NCBI GenBank assembly: GCA_963823845.1
Contig: CAWGND010000010.1
Coordinates: 1-64,000, forward strand
Source: Alloacidobacterium sp963823845
GTDB taxonomy: Bacteria > Acidobacteriota > Terriglobia > Terriglobales > Acidobacteriaceae
Direction: 5' to 3'
DNA: 64,000 bases
The notes below the pieces were generated by a model. The model saw only the letters and a list, made by a program, of their open reading frames with translations. It was not told the origin of the DNA and ran no database searches. The position numbers were made by a program, and so were the translations under genes. The stretch's first letter is position 1, and each line of letters begins with the position of its first letter. Below, in pieces: positions 27,625 through 36,335 of the stretch.

Positions 27625-28817
27625 ACGGACATCGGCTTGAAGTGGCCGATGTCTTCAACGCTCATCTGCACGAGTTCCTTCAACGCTGGGGCCATGCTGT
27701 CTCGGACCAGCAGCGGAAGGTGCTGCGCGATATCGGCCTATGCCGCACGGCCGTGCTGGGTACTCATCTCGAACGATGCGATCGCTGCAACTATGAGACT
27801 GTCGCTTACGATTCGTGTCGCAACCGGCACTGTCCCAAGTGTCAGTCCACCGCCCGCGACCGCTGGCTCATGAAACAGGCCGCAAGCCTGCTGCCAGTGC
27901 CCTACGCGCATGTCGTCTTCACCGTACCTGAACAGTTGGCGCCACTCGCGCTCCGCAACCAGCGTCTCTTTTACGGCCTGTTATTTCGGGCCGCTTCTGA
28001 GACCCTGCTGGAGATCGCCGCTGATCCTTCCCATTTGGGGGCACGCATCGGGGCGCTGGCGGTACTGCACACCTGGTCGCAGAACTTGAGACATCATCCG
28101 CATCTGCACTGTCTCGTTCCCTCCGGCGGACTGGCTCTCGATCACTCCCGCTGGGTCGCAACCCGACCCAACTTCTTTCTGCCCGTGCATGTGCTCAGCC
28201 GCATGTTCCGCGGCAAGATACTGGCCTTCCTCAAGCACGCTTATGCCCGCAGGCAACTTCGTTTTCCTGGATCTCTGGCGGATCTTGCCCAACCACGTCC
28301 CTTTCAGTCACTGCTCAACCTCCTGCGCCACAACAAGTGGGTCGTGCACGCCAAACCACCCTTCGGCGGGCCCGAGCAGGTGTTGAAGTATCTGGCTCGC
28401 TACACCCACCGCGTCGCCATCGCCAACGGAAGGCTCCTCACCCTCGAAAACGGCCAGGTACGCTTTCGCTGGCGCGATTCCAGACACCACAACCGCATCG
28501 GCGTCATGACCCTTGACGCAGTCGAGTTCATCCGCCGCTTCCTGCTCCACGTACTGCCTTCACGCTTCGTCAAGATCCGTCACTTCGGCTTGCTCGCCAA
28601 CCGCAACCGCCGCCGGGCACTGGCTCTCTGCCGATTCCATCTCAACGCCACCGCTGCCGACAGCACAGAGTTGCTCACCGAACAACAGCGCTCTGCGCTT
28701 AACCGCTCCTGCCCTCGGTGCAAATGCGGCACCATGCACGTCATCGCACGCCACTTCACGGTTGCACTGGGCAGCCCCAACTCACCGCAGGTCTCCGCAC
28801 ACTTCGACTCATCCTGA
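27621..28817 (+). CDS. IS91 family transposase, element 2
   Basis: A 398-residue HUH transposase. It has the N-terminal Cys cluster (CDRCNYETVAYDSCRNRHCP), VPYAHVVFTVPEQLAPLA, the H-x-H metal site in HHPHLHCLVPSGGLALDH, KYLARYTHRVAIANGRLL with the Tyr region, and a C-terminal Cys pair CPRCKCGTMHV. It starts at the ATGA overlap at 27621; a longer frame from 27282 lies inside the recombinase gene and is spurious. It is related to but clearly different from the transposase at 10.8 kb. Confidence 0.92.
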   Translation: MNGHRLEVADVFNAHLHEFLQRWGHAVSDQQRKVLRDIGLCRTAVLGTHLERCDRCNYETVAYDSCRNRHCPKCQSTARDRWLMKQAASLLPVPYAHVVFTVPEQLAPLALRNQRLFYGLLFRAASETLLEIAADPSHLGARIGALAVLHTWSQNLRHHPHLHCLVPSGGLALDHSRWVATRPNFFLPVHVLSRMFRGKILAFLKHAYARRQLRFPGSLADLAQPRPFQSLLNLLRHNKWVVHAKPPFGGPEQVLKYLARYTHRVAIANGRLLTLENGQVRFRWRDSRHHNRIGVMTLDAVEFIRRFLLHVLPSRFVKIRHFGLLANRNRRRALALCRFHLNATAADSTELLTEQQRSALNRSCPRCKCGTMHVIARHFTVALGSPNSPQVSAHFDSS

Positions 28818-29157
28818 AGGGAAAATGATGCCGACCTGCATGCCAACCCGACTCCTCGCCACGACGGATTCTCACTCCGCTCACGCCGCCCCACGCCTCG
28901 AATCGGCTCCGCATAGCCTTCAACTTCGTTACTGCCATCCCCTACACACGGCCAGCGAACCACCCCACGAACCTACTCTCCCCACCAACGTCCAATTTCG
29001 TGCCCGGTCGGCCGCCTCAACTCCCCGCAGGCGGCATTCAATCCCCATACATCCACCGCCCTAGCGGCTTACTGCAAATCGCCGTATCCACACCGCTCCG
29101 CACCGACTACCCCGTGTTCGCACAGTTCCGTGCGCGGTGCGCTGTCGATACGGCACT
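28818..29157. other. Right non-coding end of IS91-type element 2
   Basis: A Pro/Pyr-rich stretch of CCNCC composition without genes, ending in short palindromes (GCGCGGTGCGC near 29131) next to the right junction. By family analogy this should hold the replication origin or terminus; I cannot pinpoint it. Confidence 0.4.
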
Positions 29158-29180
29158 AGAGATTTAGCATAAACCGAGAA
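29158..29180 (+). repeat. Palindromic interspersed repeat, copy B, right tail
   Basis: AGAGATTTAGCATAAACCGA followed by GAATGG matches the tail of copy D (GATTTCGCGTAAAACGAGAA) and completes copy B across the IS91-type insertion. Confidence 0.55.
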
Positions 29181-29242
29181 TGGATCGTTGCGGTAGTCCT
29201 GACTACATCGAGGATCCGCCCATTCCAGGCGATCCCGCTGCC

Positions 29243-31879
29243 TCAATCTTCGCGCAGCAGGATCAGAGGATTGACAGAAAGCGCGCGCTGCGCCGGAATC
29301 CAAGTGGCCAGCAGGCCCAGCGCAGCCATTGCCAGAACAACGCCGACCAGCACCACTGGATCGCGCGGTGTGGCCTGATAGACGATAGAAGCGAGAACCC
29401 TGCTGGCTAGGATTCCCAGAACCAATCCAACCCCCGAACCAATCGCCAACAGTTTGAACGCACGTCCCAGCGCGGCATGCAACACTTCCTTGCGTTGCGC
29501 GCCGAGAGCCACGCGAATTCCCAACTCCTTGAGCCGCTTGCTCACCGAGTAGGCAGCCATTCCGAAGATGCCCGTGATTGAAAGCATGGCACCCATCATG
29601 CCCAGCACACCCAGCGATATTGTCGCCATGCGCGACGGGAACAAAGTTCCCCCCAGTTCTGTGCTCCACGGGCGAATCGCCAGAACCATCGCAGGGTCGA
29701 TGTCCTGGAGCACACTTCTCATGGCCGCGGCAAGTTGCTGCGGGTCGCGGCTCGAGCGCACCACCAGCCATGTCCAACTAGCCGGCGATTGCAGGAGGGG
29801 GAAGAACATCGCGGGCTGCTGGCCTTCGGTGAGGTTCCCGTATTTTCCGTCTTCGACCAGACCCACCACTCGCACGCGCATTCCATCCCGCAGCTTGAAA
29901 TACCGGCCGACAGCGTCCGGTACGGAGCCCAGTATCTTGCTTGCGAACTCCCGGTTGACCACTGCTACGCGCGGGGCGTTTGTATCGTCATGCCATGTGA
30001 AGGCTCTGCCCGCCAATAAAGATGTCCCGGATGCGCGGAAGTAGTCTGGAGTTACGTTGTACCAATAGGGGTCGGCCGCGGCATTCGATGGGTTCAGATC
30101 TGTGGTTGTGTCGGTATAGACGGTCCCTTGCCAACTACCGGGAGGTTCTAACGGCGGATAGTTCACCGATCCTACGGAATCTACGCCAGGAATCGCTTGT
30201 ATGGCATCGATCATGCGCCGTTGCATTGCGGGTACTCTTTCGCCGCTGTAGCCTGCTGTCGTCAGATCGGTATCTATCAACATCGCGTTCCGCGGCTCAA
30301 AACCGAAGTTGCTGTGCATGGACCGCATGAGTCCACGCACAGCAACCATCGATGAAGTGACCAGTACGGCACAGATCGCAATTTGGACGACAAGCAATAC
30401 GTCTCGCACGGTAATTCGGCGCCCGAACGCGCCTGTCGATCCCGCTTTGACGACCTCGTACGGATTGGTCCGGAGAATCTGGCGCACCGGAACAATTCCG
30501 AATAGAACTCCGCTGGCCAACGCCAAGACCAAAGCTAGCAAATAAACGTTAGCGTCCGGACTTACCGGCACATGGAGGGGGTATCGAGGAAATGGCTGCC
30601 ACATGCTCAACCGGCGCAAAAGCAGAATGCTCGCCACGAGTCCCGCTATGCCTCCTGCGAGCGAAAGCAGCACGGATTCGGTGAACAGCTGGCGCAAAAT
30701 GCGATTACGGCTCGCACCAAGAGCCATGCGCAAGGCCACTTCGCGAGAACGGTCGGCGGACCGCGCCGCAAACAGACTCCCCAGGTTGGCACAGGCCGCC
30801 AACAATATCAAACCCGAAAGAAGCATCAACCCGGTGAGAAAAGCCCGCGTTGGCCCGTTCAAATAGTCGCCATGAAGGCCAGGCCGCGCCAGCGTATAAG
30901 GGTCATTACTCTCGTCTTTTGGATAGCTTTTTTTTAGATACGAATCCACGGAGTTCAGATCGGCAGTGGCTTGTGCCGGAGTGACTCCAGGCCTCAGACG
31001 TCCCACCATCTCAAACATCCAACGGGTCCCGCGCGCGTTCAATATCATCTTGTCGCCGGATAACTGCTCATGGTTCACGATGGGCACGAAGATATCCGAA
31101 GCGAAAAACAAGATGGTCCCCTGGAACCCTGGAGGCGCCACGCCAAGGATCGTGAATGGATGCCTGTTGAGCCGAACAACGCGGCCCACCACGGTGCGAT
31201 CGTCCTGAAAATGGGTGTGCCAATATGCGTAGGTGAGCACGAGATACGGCGCGCTGTTTGGGCCGTGCTCATCGGAAGCGTGGAAGAAACGGCCAAGGTA
31301 CGGTTGAATGCGCAATACGTCGAAGTAGTTTCCGCTGGTTTCGTATTCCCAGGCATTGGATGGATCTATGCCCGTATCCAGCCCTGACTGTGAGATAGCA
31401 AAAACAGCCACATCGTCGAAGCTGCGATTGCGCCGGCGAAGATCGAGATAATCGGGATAGGAGTGGGACGCGACGTCGCTCCCATGTTGGATGATGAAAA
31501 GGCTCTCTGCCTGAGGCACATTCAGCGGACGCAGGATGAGGGCATTCAATACGCCGAAGACGACTGCGTTGGCGCCGATGGCCAGCGTCAGTGTCAAAAC
31601 GGCAGTGATGGTGAAGCCGGGAGACTTGCGCAGTTGGCGCAGTGCAAATCGCACATCGGCCCAGATCGATTCCATCGTCGGCCACTGCCACACCTCGCGG
31701 CTGCGTTCCTCAAGCAGCGTCCGGTTGCCGAAAGCTCTCCGCGCTGCCCGCGTCGCTTCTTCGGCACTCATCCCATCGCTTATCAACTGCTCGGTACGCT
31801 CTTCAATGTGCAGGCGAATCTCTTCGGAGAGATCTTCGTAGAACTTACGGCGGCGGAAAATCTGCGGAATCCAGTCCAT
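29243..31879 (-). CDS. ADOP-type ABC transporter permease, intact
   Basis: An 878-residue orphan permease. The N-terminal soluble extension reads FYEDLSEEIRLHIEERTEQL and MSAEEATRAARRAFGN. The transmembrane blocks include FTITAVLTLTLAIGANAVVF, GLILLAACANLGSLFAARSA and IGLVLGILASRVLASIVYQ-like sequence; it ends IPAQRALSVNPLILLRED. Start at 31879 has AAGGAA six bases upstream and lies 16 bases after padR. It is closest in layout to the permease at 17.3 kb but the sequences differ throughout. No ATPase gene is near. Substrate unknown. Confidence 0.88.
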   Translation of the reverse strand: MDWIPQIFRRRKFYEDLSEEIRLHIEERTEQLISDGMSAEEATRAARRAFGNRTLLEERSREVWQWPTMESIWADVRFALRQLRKSPGFTITAVLTLTLAIGANAVVFGVLNALILRPLNVPQAESLFIIQHGSDVASHSYPDYLDLRRRNRSFDDVAVFAISQSGLDTGIDPSNAWEYETSGNYFDVLRIQPYLGRFFHASDEHGPNSAPYLVLTYAYWHTHFQDDRTVVGRVVRLNRHPFTILGVAPPGFQGTILFFASDIFVPIVNHEQLSGDKMILNARGTRWMFEMVGRLRPGVTPAQATADLNSVDSYLKKSYPKDESNDPYTLARPGLHGDYLNGPTRAFLTGLMLLSGLILLAACANLGSLFAARSADRSREVALRMALGASRNRILRQLFTESVLLSLAGGIAGLVASILLLRRLSMWQPFPRYPLHVPVSPDANVYLLALVLALASGVLFGIVPVRQILRTNPYEVVKAGSTGAFGRRITVRDVLLVVQIAICAVLVTSSMVAVRGLMRSMHSNFGFEPRNAMLIDTDLTTAGYSGERVPAMQRRMIDAIQAIPGVDSVGSVNYPPLEPPGSWQGTVYTDTTTDLNPSNAAADPYWYNVTPDYFRASGTSLLAGRAFTWHDDTNAPRVAVVNREFASKILGSVPDAVGRYFKLRDGMRVRVVGLVEDGKYGNLTEGQQPAMFFPLLQSPASWTWLVVRSSRDPQQLAAAMRSVLQDIDPAMVLAIRPWSTELGGTLFPSRMATISLGVLGMMGAMLSITGIFGMAAYSVSKRLKELGIRVALGAQRKEVLHAALGRAFKLLAIGSGVGLVLGILASRVLASIVYQATPRDPVVLVGVVLAMAALGLLATWIPAQRALSVNPLILLRED

Positions 31880-31895
31880 TGGAGATTCCTTTCCA

Positions 31896-32246
31896 TCAAC
31901 TTGTTGTGGCTTTACATGGGTTCAGGACCAATGAGATGCCCTCAAACATGCGCTCAAAGCTGGAAATCTGCTGCTCCAGGCGGCGCAGGCCCGCAGCAGT
32001 TATCTGATAGGTTCTAACTCGCCGATTGGTCGAGGAGAGTTCCCACTCCGCTTTCACCAGCTTCGCCTTCAGCAACCGTTGCAGCGCGGGATAGAGCGAA
32101 CCCTCTTCTACTTGCAGCAGGCTGTTGGACCGTTGCTGGATTTGCTGCACCAGCGCATATCCGTGGGCCGGCTCACGGCGAAGCGACTCGAGGATCATCA
32201 TATCGATCGCGCCGGGAAACAAATCGCGTGAATTGGTTTCTGTCAT
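31896..32246 (-). CDS. PadR family transcriptional regulator
   Basis: A 116-residue PadR repressor: FPGAIDMMILESLRREPAHG, YALVQQIQQRSNSLLQVEEG, SLYPALQRLLKAKLVKAEW, RVRTYQITAAGLRRLEQQ. Start 32246 is preferred over 32267 because the latter falls inside the promoter dyad. It forms an operon with the intact ADOP that follows. Confidence 0.88.
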   Translation of the reverse strand: MTETNSRDLFPGAIDMMILESLRREPAHGYALVQQIQQRSNSLLQVEEGSLYPALQRLLKAKLVKAEWELSSTNRRVRTYQITAAGLRRLEQQISSFERMFEGISLVLNPCKATTS

Positions 32247-32248
32247 AG

Positions 32249-32296
32249 ACTTGTTTACTACAGGCATAGACTAAACAAGTATAGGGGGATTGTCAA
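32249..32296 (-). promoter_or_regulatory. PadR operator dyad and -35 box
   Basis: ACTTGTTTA and TAAACAAGT (32249-32257 and 32272-32280) are a perfect 9-bp inverted repeat separated by 14 bases. It sits between the PadR start and a TTGACA (32296-32291 on the minus strand). The -10 box is unclear (TAGTCT at 17 bases). A dyad here implies autoregulation. Confidence 0.6.
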
Positions 32297-32416
32297 GGCC
32301 GACTTCACCATTGTCCGTGAACGACTGATGGGATCAATTGTTGGTCGCGGTAGGGATACCAGTCGCCTGGTACCCACCGGGTGGCCGGAGGCAGTCACCC
32401 GTCTCCGGCTCCCACA

Positions 32417-32449
32417 GAACCCAGCGTGCAGATTTCCCGCACTGAGCTC
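32417..32449 (-). ncRNA. Group II intron domain V (intron 3)
   Basis: The minus strand reads GAGCTCAGTGCGGGAAATCT then GCACGCTGGGTTC, a 33-base hairpin of domain V shape. The usual GAGCCGUAUGCG start is altered, as if diverged with its intron. Confidence 0.65.
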
Positions 32450-32462
32450 GTCAGATGTTGAT

Positions 32463-33809
32463 TCACAGTATGGCGATAGCCTGCAACTCTCGGTAGGAGT
32501 AATGCAGCTGTGGTCGAAGCAGCGGGAACTGTTCCTTGATCCGCTGGAATTGCTCCCAACGGATCCTGCCATGCCAGCTCCGACTGCTCAGCATTTTGCG
32601 CCAGTAATGTTCCACGGCACGATGAACCCGCAGCAGTGCCCTGAGATTTCCGGCAACGCCGTAGTATGCATAGTGACCACGGAGCATCTGATTGAGATGG
32701 TTCACCTGTTCTTGCTGCGACAAGTGCCGCATTCGCCGCATCTGGTCTTGCAGCCGCGTGAGCGCACGCCGCAGGCGTGATTTCTCCGTACGCATCGCAA
32801 TTCGAAAGTTCCCTTCCTGATTGCGAGTGCAGTACAGAGTAAAGCCCAGGAAGTAGATCGTCTCCGGGCGTTTACGACCACGCTTGCTCGCGTGTCGAGA
32901 CGCGAAGCGACCAAATTCAACGAGCTTGGTCTTCGTCAGCTCCAAGGTAAGACTGAACCGTCTCAGCCTCTTCACAAGTGCTTCCTGAGCACGAAGAGCA
33001 TCCGCACGATATTGGAAACACAACACGAAGTCGTCGATATACCGCACCATGCAGGCCTCGCCCCGAAGCCGGGGCTTGACCACGCGCTCGAACCACAGAT
33101 CGAGCACATAGTGAAGGTACAAGTTACTCAGCAGAACGCTGATCGATCCTCCCTGCGGGGTCCCCTCTTCATTCGGATGAATCTCTCCATCCTCCAGAAC
33201 ACCTGCCTTCAGCCAGCGCCTGATCAGACTGATCAGGCGCTGATCTCCCACCCGGTGCTCCACGAAGCGGAGCATCCATTCATGGCTTAAGCTCCCGAAG
33301 AAATTCTTGAGGTCCGCCTCCAACACCCACTCGATCTTTCCACCCGCAATCCTCTCGTGGAGAGTTGCCAGCGCTTGGTGGGCTCCTCTGCCGGGACGTC
33401 CGCCGAACGAGCACGACAAGAAGTCCTGCTCATAGATGGCCGATAGTACCTGCGAGGCGCTTCGTTGCAGTGCCCGGTCCGCAACAGTTGGCACCCCAAG
33501 AGGGCGCATCTCCTGCTTTCCGGGCTTCGGGATATAGACTCGCCGTATCTCGGGCGCTCGATATCCCTTGCGGTGAACAGACTGCAGCATGACTGCAACC
33601 CATTCCTCAAAACTCTCTCTCGCCTCCGTTACGGTCTGTCCATCCACCCCGGTTGCGGACTTGGCTGGAATCTGAGACAGATTCATCCAAATCCGTTCCT
33701 TTGCGATGTGATGAGCCAGCGACGTAAATCGGAGCTTCGGCTCGCACCGAGCTTTGACTGCTATTCGTTCGAGTCCTGTTGTCATGACTGGCGGTTCTTC
33801 TCTTTGCAT
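32463..33809 (-). CDS. ltrA: Group II intron reverse transcriptase/maturase (intron 3)
   Basis: A 448-residue RT. Motifs in order: SATGVDGQTV, RRVYIPKPGKQEMRPLGVPT, FGGRPGRGAHQALATL, LEADLKNFFGSLSHEWML, GTPQGGSISVLLSNLYLHYV, RYIDDFVLCFQ with Y257-I-D-D instead of YADD, FGRFASRHASKRGRKRPETI, FLGFTLYC, and a maturase region ending QMLRGHYAYYGVAGNLRALL. There is no HNH endonuclease. Lengths and motifs are intact, so it may act in trans even if its own ribozyme is damaged. GGAGG lies twelve bases before the start, so the start is uncertain. Confidence 0.9.
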   Translation of the reverse strand: MQREEPPVMTTGLERIAVKARCEPKLRFTSLAHHIAKERIWMNLSQIPAKSATGVDGQTVTEARESFEEWVAVMLQSVHRKGYRAPEIRRVYIPKPGKQEMRPLGVPTVADRALQRSASQVLSAIYEQDFLSCSFGGRPGRGAHQALATLHERIAGGKIEWVLEADLKNFFGSLSHEWMLRFVEHRVGDQRLISLIRRWLKAGVLEDGEIHPNEEGTPQGGSISVLLSNLYLHYVLDLWFERVVKPRLRGEACMVRYIDDFVLCFQYRADALRAQEALVKRLRRFSLTLELTKTKLVEFGRFASRHASKRGRKRPETIYFLGFTLYCTRNQEGNFRIAMRTEKSRLRRALTRLQDQMRRMRHLSQQEQVNHLNQMLRGHYAYYGVAGNLRALLRVHRAVEHYWRKMLSSRSWHGRIRWEQFQRIKEQFPLLRPQLHYSYRELQAIAIL

Positions 33810-34320
33810 AGAAGGCCGTATCCTCCCTTTGGATGGAGCTCATGTTTCCCACGAACAACTCAACTTCCGCTGCCCGCTTCCCCATGTGACCGGCTCTCCC
33901 GGCCTCGAAGTACTATCAGGCAGTCTGACTTCCGTCAGGCCTTCGGATCTTCCTCGCTTGTTCAGCTTGTCGGACCCTACAAGCCAGGCTTGAGCCTGAC
34001 GGATCTCCCTTGTTCCCATGAAATCCCTTGGTTACATGCTGACGGTACGAACCCCGGAAGCAACTCAGCACACTCGCCATTACGCATCCTGAGCTTCTGC
34101 CTTCCCCGCTACGGGATCGGGTCGGCCACTTCCATCACGATCGATTTCGGGGCTATGTTGCCGTTTACTGTTGTTTCGGCCTGCAACCTCCCTGTCTACG
34201 CTTCGCAGTGGCCGTCGCCGGACACCACGCAAGACTTGGTACGCGACTGCTAGCTAGGCTTTGCCGCGGCCTCCATTTCAGGAGACTGGACTTCAGAGCT
34301 TTCAAGGCACAACCCGCGCG

Positions 34321-34354
34321 GATCCGTACGGGCGCTCATTAGCGCATACGGCTC
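34321..34354 (-). ncRNA. Group II intron domain V (intron 2)
   Basis: GAGCCGTATGCGCTAATGAG then CGCCCGTACGGATC: the classic 34-base domain V hairpin, starting immediately after the RT stop codon. Confidence 0.8.
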
Positions 34355-35917
34355 TTATCTTGGATGACTAGCGGCGAAACGAACCTCGGGATATGGATGG
34401 AGCTTCTGAGGACGAGGAAGCCATTGTTCGGCGAGCGCAACGCGGCGAGCCCAAGTAAACCGGCTCTTTTGACTACGCCGACGGAGGGTTTTCCCCCAGA
34501 GGCGAAGCACCCGGTTCCTGAACAGACCTAGAGTGTTCAGGTTCCCCGGTACCGCGTAGTAGTTGAAGTAGCCCTGCAGAACCGACCTGAGCCATCCTCC
34601 GGTTTGCGGCACTGGATCATGCATGCGCCTGCATAGTTGCTGCTTGATTTCCTGCAGCTTCTTCCTCATGCGTTTGCGGACCGTCGTGCGTCGCACCGTG
34701 TAGTGTCCTTTCCCGTCCTTCCCACTGATATGCGTGAAGCCAAGAAAGTCGAAGGTCTCAGGTTTGCCCTCTCCTCTTCGTTCCCGGTTCTGTTCGGCAT
34801 ACCGCCCGAACTCGACCAGGCGCGTCTTGTCTGGATGAAGTTCCAACCCAAATTTCCGCAGTCGTGCCCGGAGATTCTCCAGAAAACGATCCGCGTCAGC
34901 CTGATGTTGGAAACCTAGGATGGTATCGTCCGCATAGCGAATCACTACCACCTCGCCTCGCGCATACTTCTTGCGCCAGACGTCCACCCAAAGATCGAAA
35001 ACATAATGGAGATAGATATTGGCGAGGATCGGTGATGCCACCGAGCCTTGCGGAGTACCTGTCTTCGTTTCCGACCATTGCCCTTCCTCCATTACTCCAG
35101 CGTTGAGCCATTTCCGGATCAACCGCAGGATTCTGGGGTCGGCTACGCGATGCTCAACGAACTTGATGAGCCAGCTCTTATCGAGGTTATCGAAAAAGCC
35201 ATGTATATCGGCATCAAGAACGTAGTTCACCTTCTTCTTCATGAGCGCATATGACAGTGCGTCCAGCGCTTGGTGCGGGCTGCGCCCCGGACGAAAACCA
35301 TACGAGAAGCCAAGAAAGTCCTCCTCATAAACCTGATTGAGGACGGTGACCACAGCCTGTTGGACGATTTTGTCCTCCAGAGCTGCTACCCCCAACGGAC
35401 GTTTCCGCCCGTCTTCTTTCTCTATGTACACTCTTCGCGATGGCTGTGCCCGGTATGCTCCTCGATGAACCCTGCTATGCAGATCAATAATCCGACCTTT
35501 CAGCCCGGACTCATACTCCTGCCACGTTACGCCGTCTACACCGGGTGCAGCTTTGCGCTTCAATGAGTGAAAGCTTGCCCGAAGTAGGTCAACCGACACG
35601 TGATGGAGCAAAGAGGTGAATCTCATCTCCTTGTTTTCCCTTGCTGCTTTCCGCACACCCGCCAACCCCTGTGACACGCGTGCCTCGCTCTGTGTCGAGC
35701 GCGTGTTAGGTTGAAGAGTGTTCTCCTCGATCAGCGGCCTTCCCTCCTCAATCTCCGCCAACAATTTCTCGTCTTTGTTCGACTGATTCATAGGTACTGT
35801 ACCGCTGTCCGACTCCTCGGAGATGTGCATGCGGGCCGTACGGCCTAAGCCTTCACCCGCCGTCCTGGTATCTGGTTTGACAGCAGGCCTCTCCGAGGTC
35901 TCCCGGTTCTCGTGCAT
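34355..35917 (-). CDS. ltrA: Group II intron reverse transcriptase/maturase (intron 2)
   Basis: A 520-residue RT with an N-terminal extension (MHENRETSERPAVKPD) like its homologue at 50.2 kb. Motifs: AAPGVDGVTWQEYESGL, RRVYIEKEDGRKRPLGVAAL, YGFRPGRSPHQALDAL, LDADIHGFFDNLDKSWLIKF, GTPQGSVASPILANIYLHYV, RYADDTILGF with Y328-A-D-D, KPETFDFLGFTHISG and a maturase end with LQGYFNYYAVPGNLNTLGLF. It lacks an endonuclease domain. All catalytic residues are intact. Confidence 0.92.
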   Translation of the reverse strand: MHENRETSERPAVKPDTRTAGEGLGRTARMHISEESDSGTVPMNQSNKDEKLLAEIEEGRPLIEENTLQPNTRSTQSEARVSQGLAGVRKAARENKEMRFTSLLHHVSVDLLRASFHSLKRKAAPGVDGVTWQEYESGLKGRIIDLHSRVHRGAYRAQPSRRVYIEKEDGRKRPLGVAALEDKIVQQAVVTVLNQVYEEDFLGFSYGFRPGRSPHQALDALSYALMKKKVNYVLDADIHGFFDNLDKSWLIKFVEHRVADPRILRLIRKWLNAGVMEEGQWSETKTGTPQGSVASPILANIYLHYVFDLWVDVWRKKYARGEVVVIRYADDTILGFQHQADADRFLENLRARLRKFGLELHPDKTRLVEFGRYAEQNRERRGEGKPETFDFLGFTHISGKDGKGHYTVRRTTVRKRMRKKLQEIKQQLCRRMHDPVPQTGGWLRSVLQGYFNYYAVPGNLNTLGLFRNRVLRLWGKTLRRRSQKSRFTWARRVALAEQWLPRPQKLHPYPEVRFAASHPR

Positions 35918-36335
35918 GAAGCTTCCAGGCGTGTCCGGGGTCTTCGACTACGCAGGACCGAGCAGGGACTCGCGATATCGCACCTGCTCGTGTTGTCTTC
36001 CGCCTGTTAGAAAGCGTCGACGTCCTGATTGCTTGTTTTCGGAGCTCAATACCCAGCCCACCTGTACCCCTGTTTACGCTTCGCCGTGCACCTCGCGATA
36101 CACTGCGCAAAACTCGGGGCCGAGCGGTTCGCTACTCCTTTCTCGTAGGAATCTTTCATTCCATGCTTCATGCCGGTTTATCCCGGCGCACCCAACAGGG
36201 CAACTCGCTCATTGACCTAGCGTTCAATGAAAAACTGCATAATGTATGCCCGGAAGCCCGAAAGGAAATCTTTTGGTCTGCCCTGGAGGACGATTTTAGG
36301 ACGTTCTCTGTCCACCTGACGCATAGATCGCAAGG

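Larger units (their letters stand above)
26674..29157 (+). mobile_element. IS91-type element 2 (recombinase + transposase)
   Basis: It holds a recombinase and transposase overlapping by ATGA, as in element 1, but clearly diverged. The palindromic repeat copy B stops at its left side and resumes at its right side, which places the ends near 26674 and 29157 with GATTT at both junctions. That makes this the better-bounded of the two elements. No terminal inverted repeats are seen, as expected for IS91 types. Confidence 0.65.
32344..34235 (-). mobile_element. Group II intron 3, apparently lacking its 5' end
   Basis: The 3' part is complete: domain V at 32417-32449 and a 3' end CCCTACCGCGAC near 32344, the same as in the intron at 50 kb. 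Upstream of the RT the sequence aligns with the other introns from AAGTCTTGCG and GAAGCGTAGACAGGG on, but the first ~95 bases with GTGCG are missing. Intron 2 abuts it directly. I infer a fusion by recombination between two introns. Confidence 0.6.
34236..36191 (-). mobile_element. Group II intron 2
   Basis: The 5' end GTGCGCCGGGATAAACCGGC starts at 36191 on the minus strand, and domain V abuts the RT stop. Its own domain VI and CTACCGCGAC-type 3' end are not recognisable; the sequence runs into intron 3 near 34235. The 3' boundary is therefore approximate. Confidence 0.65.
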
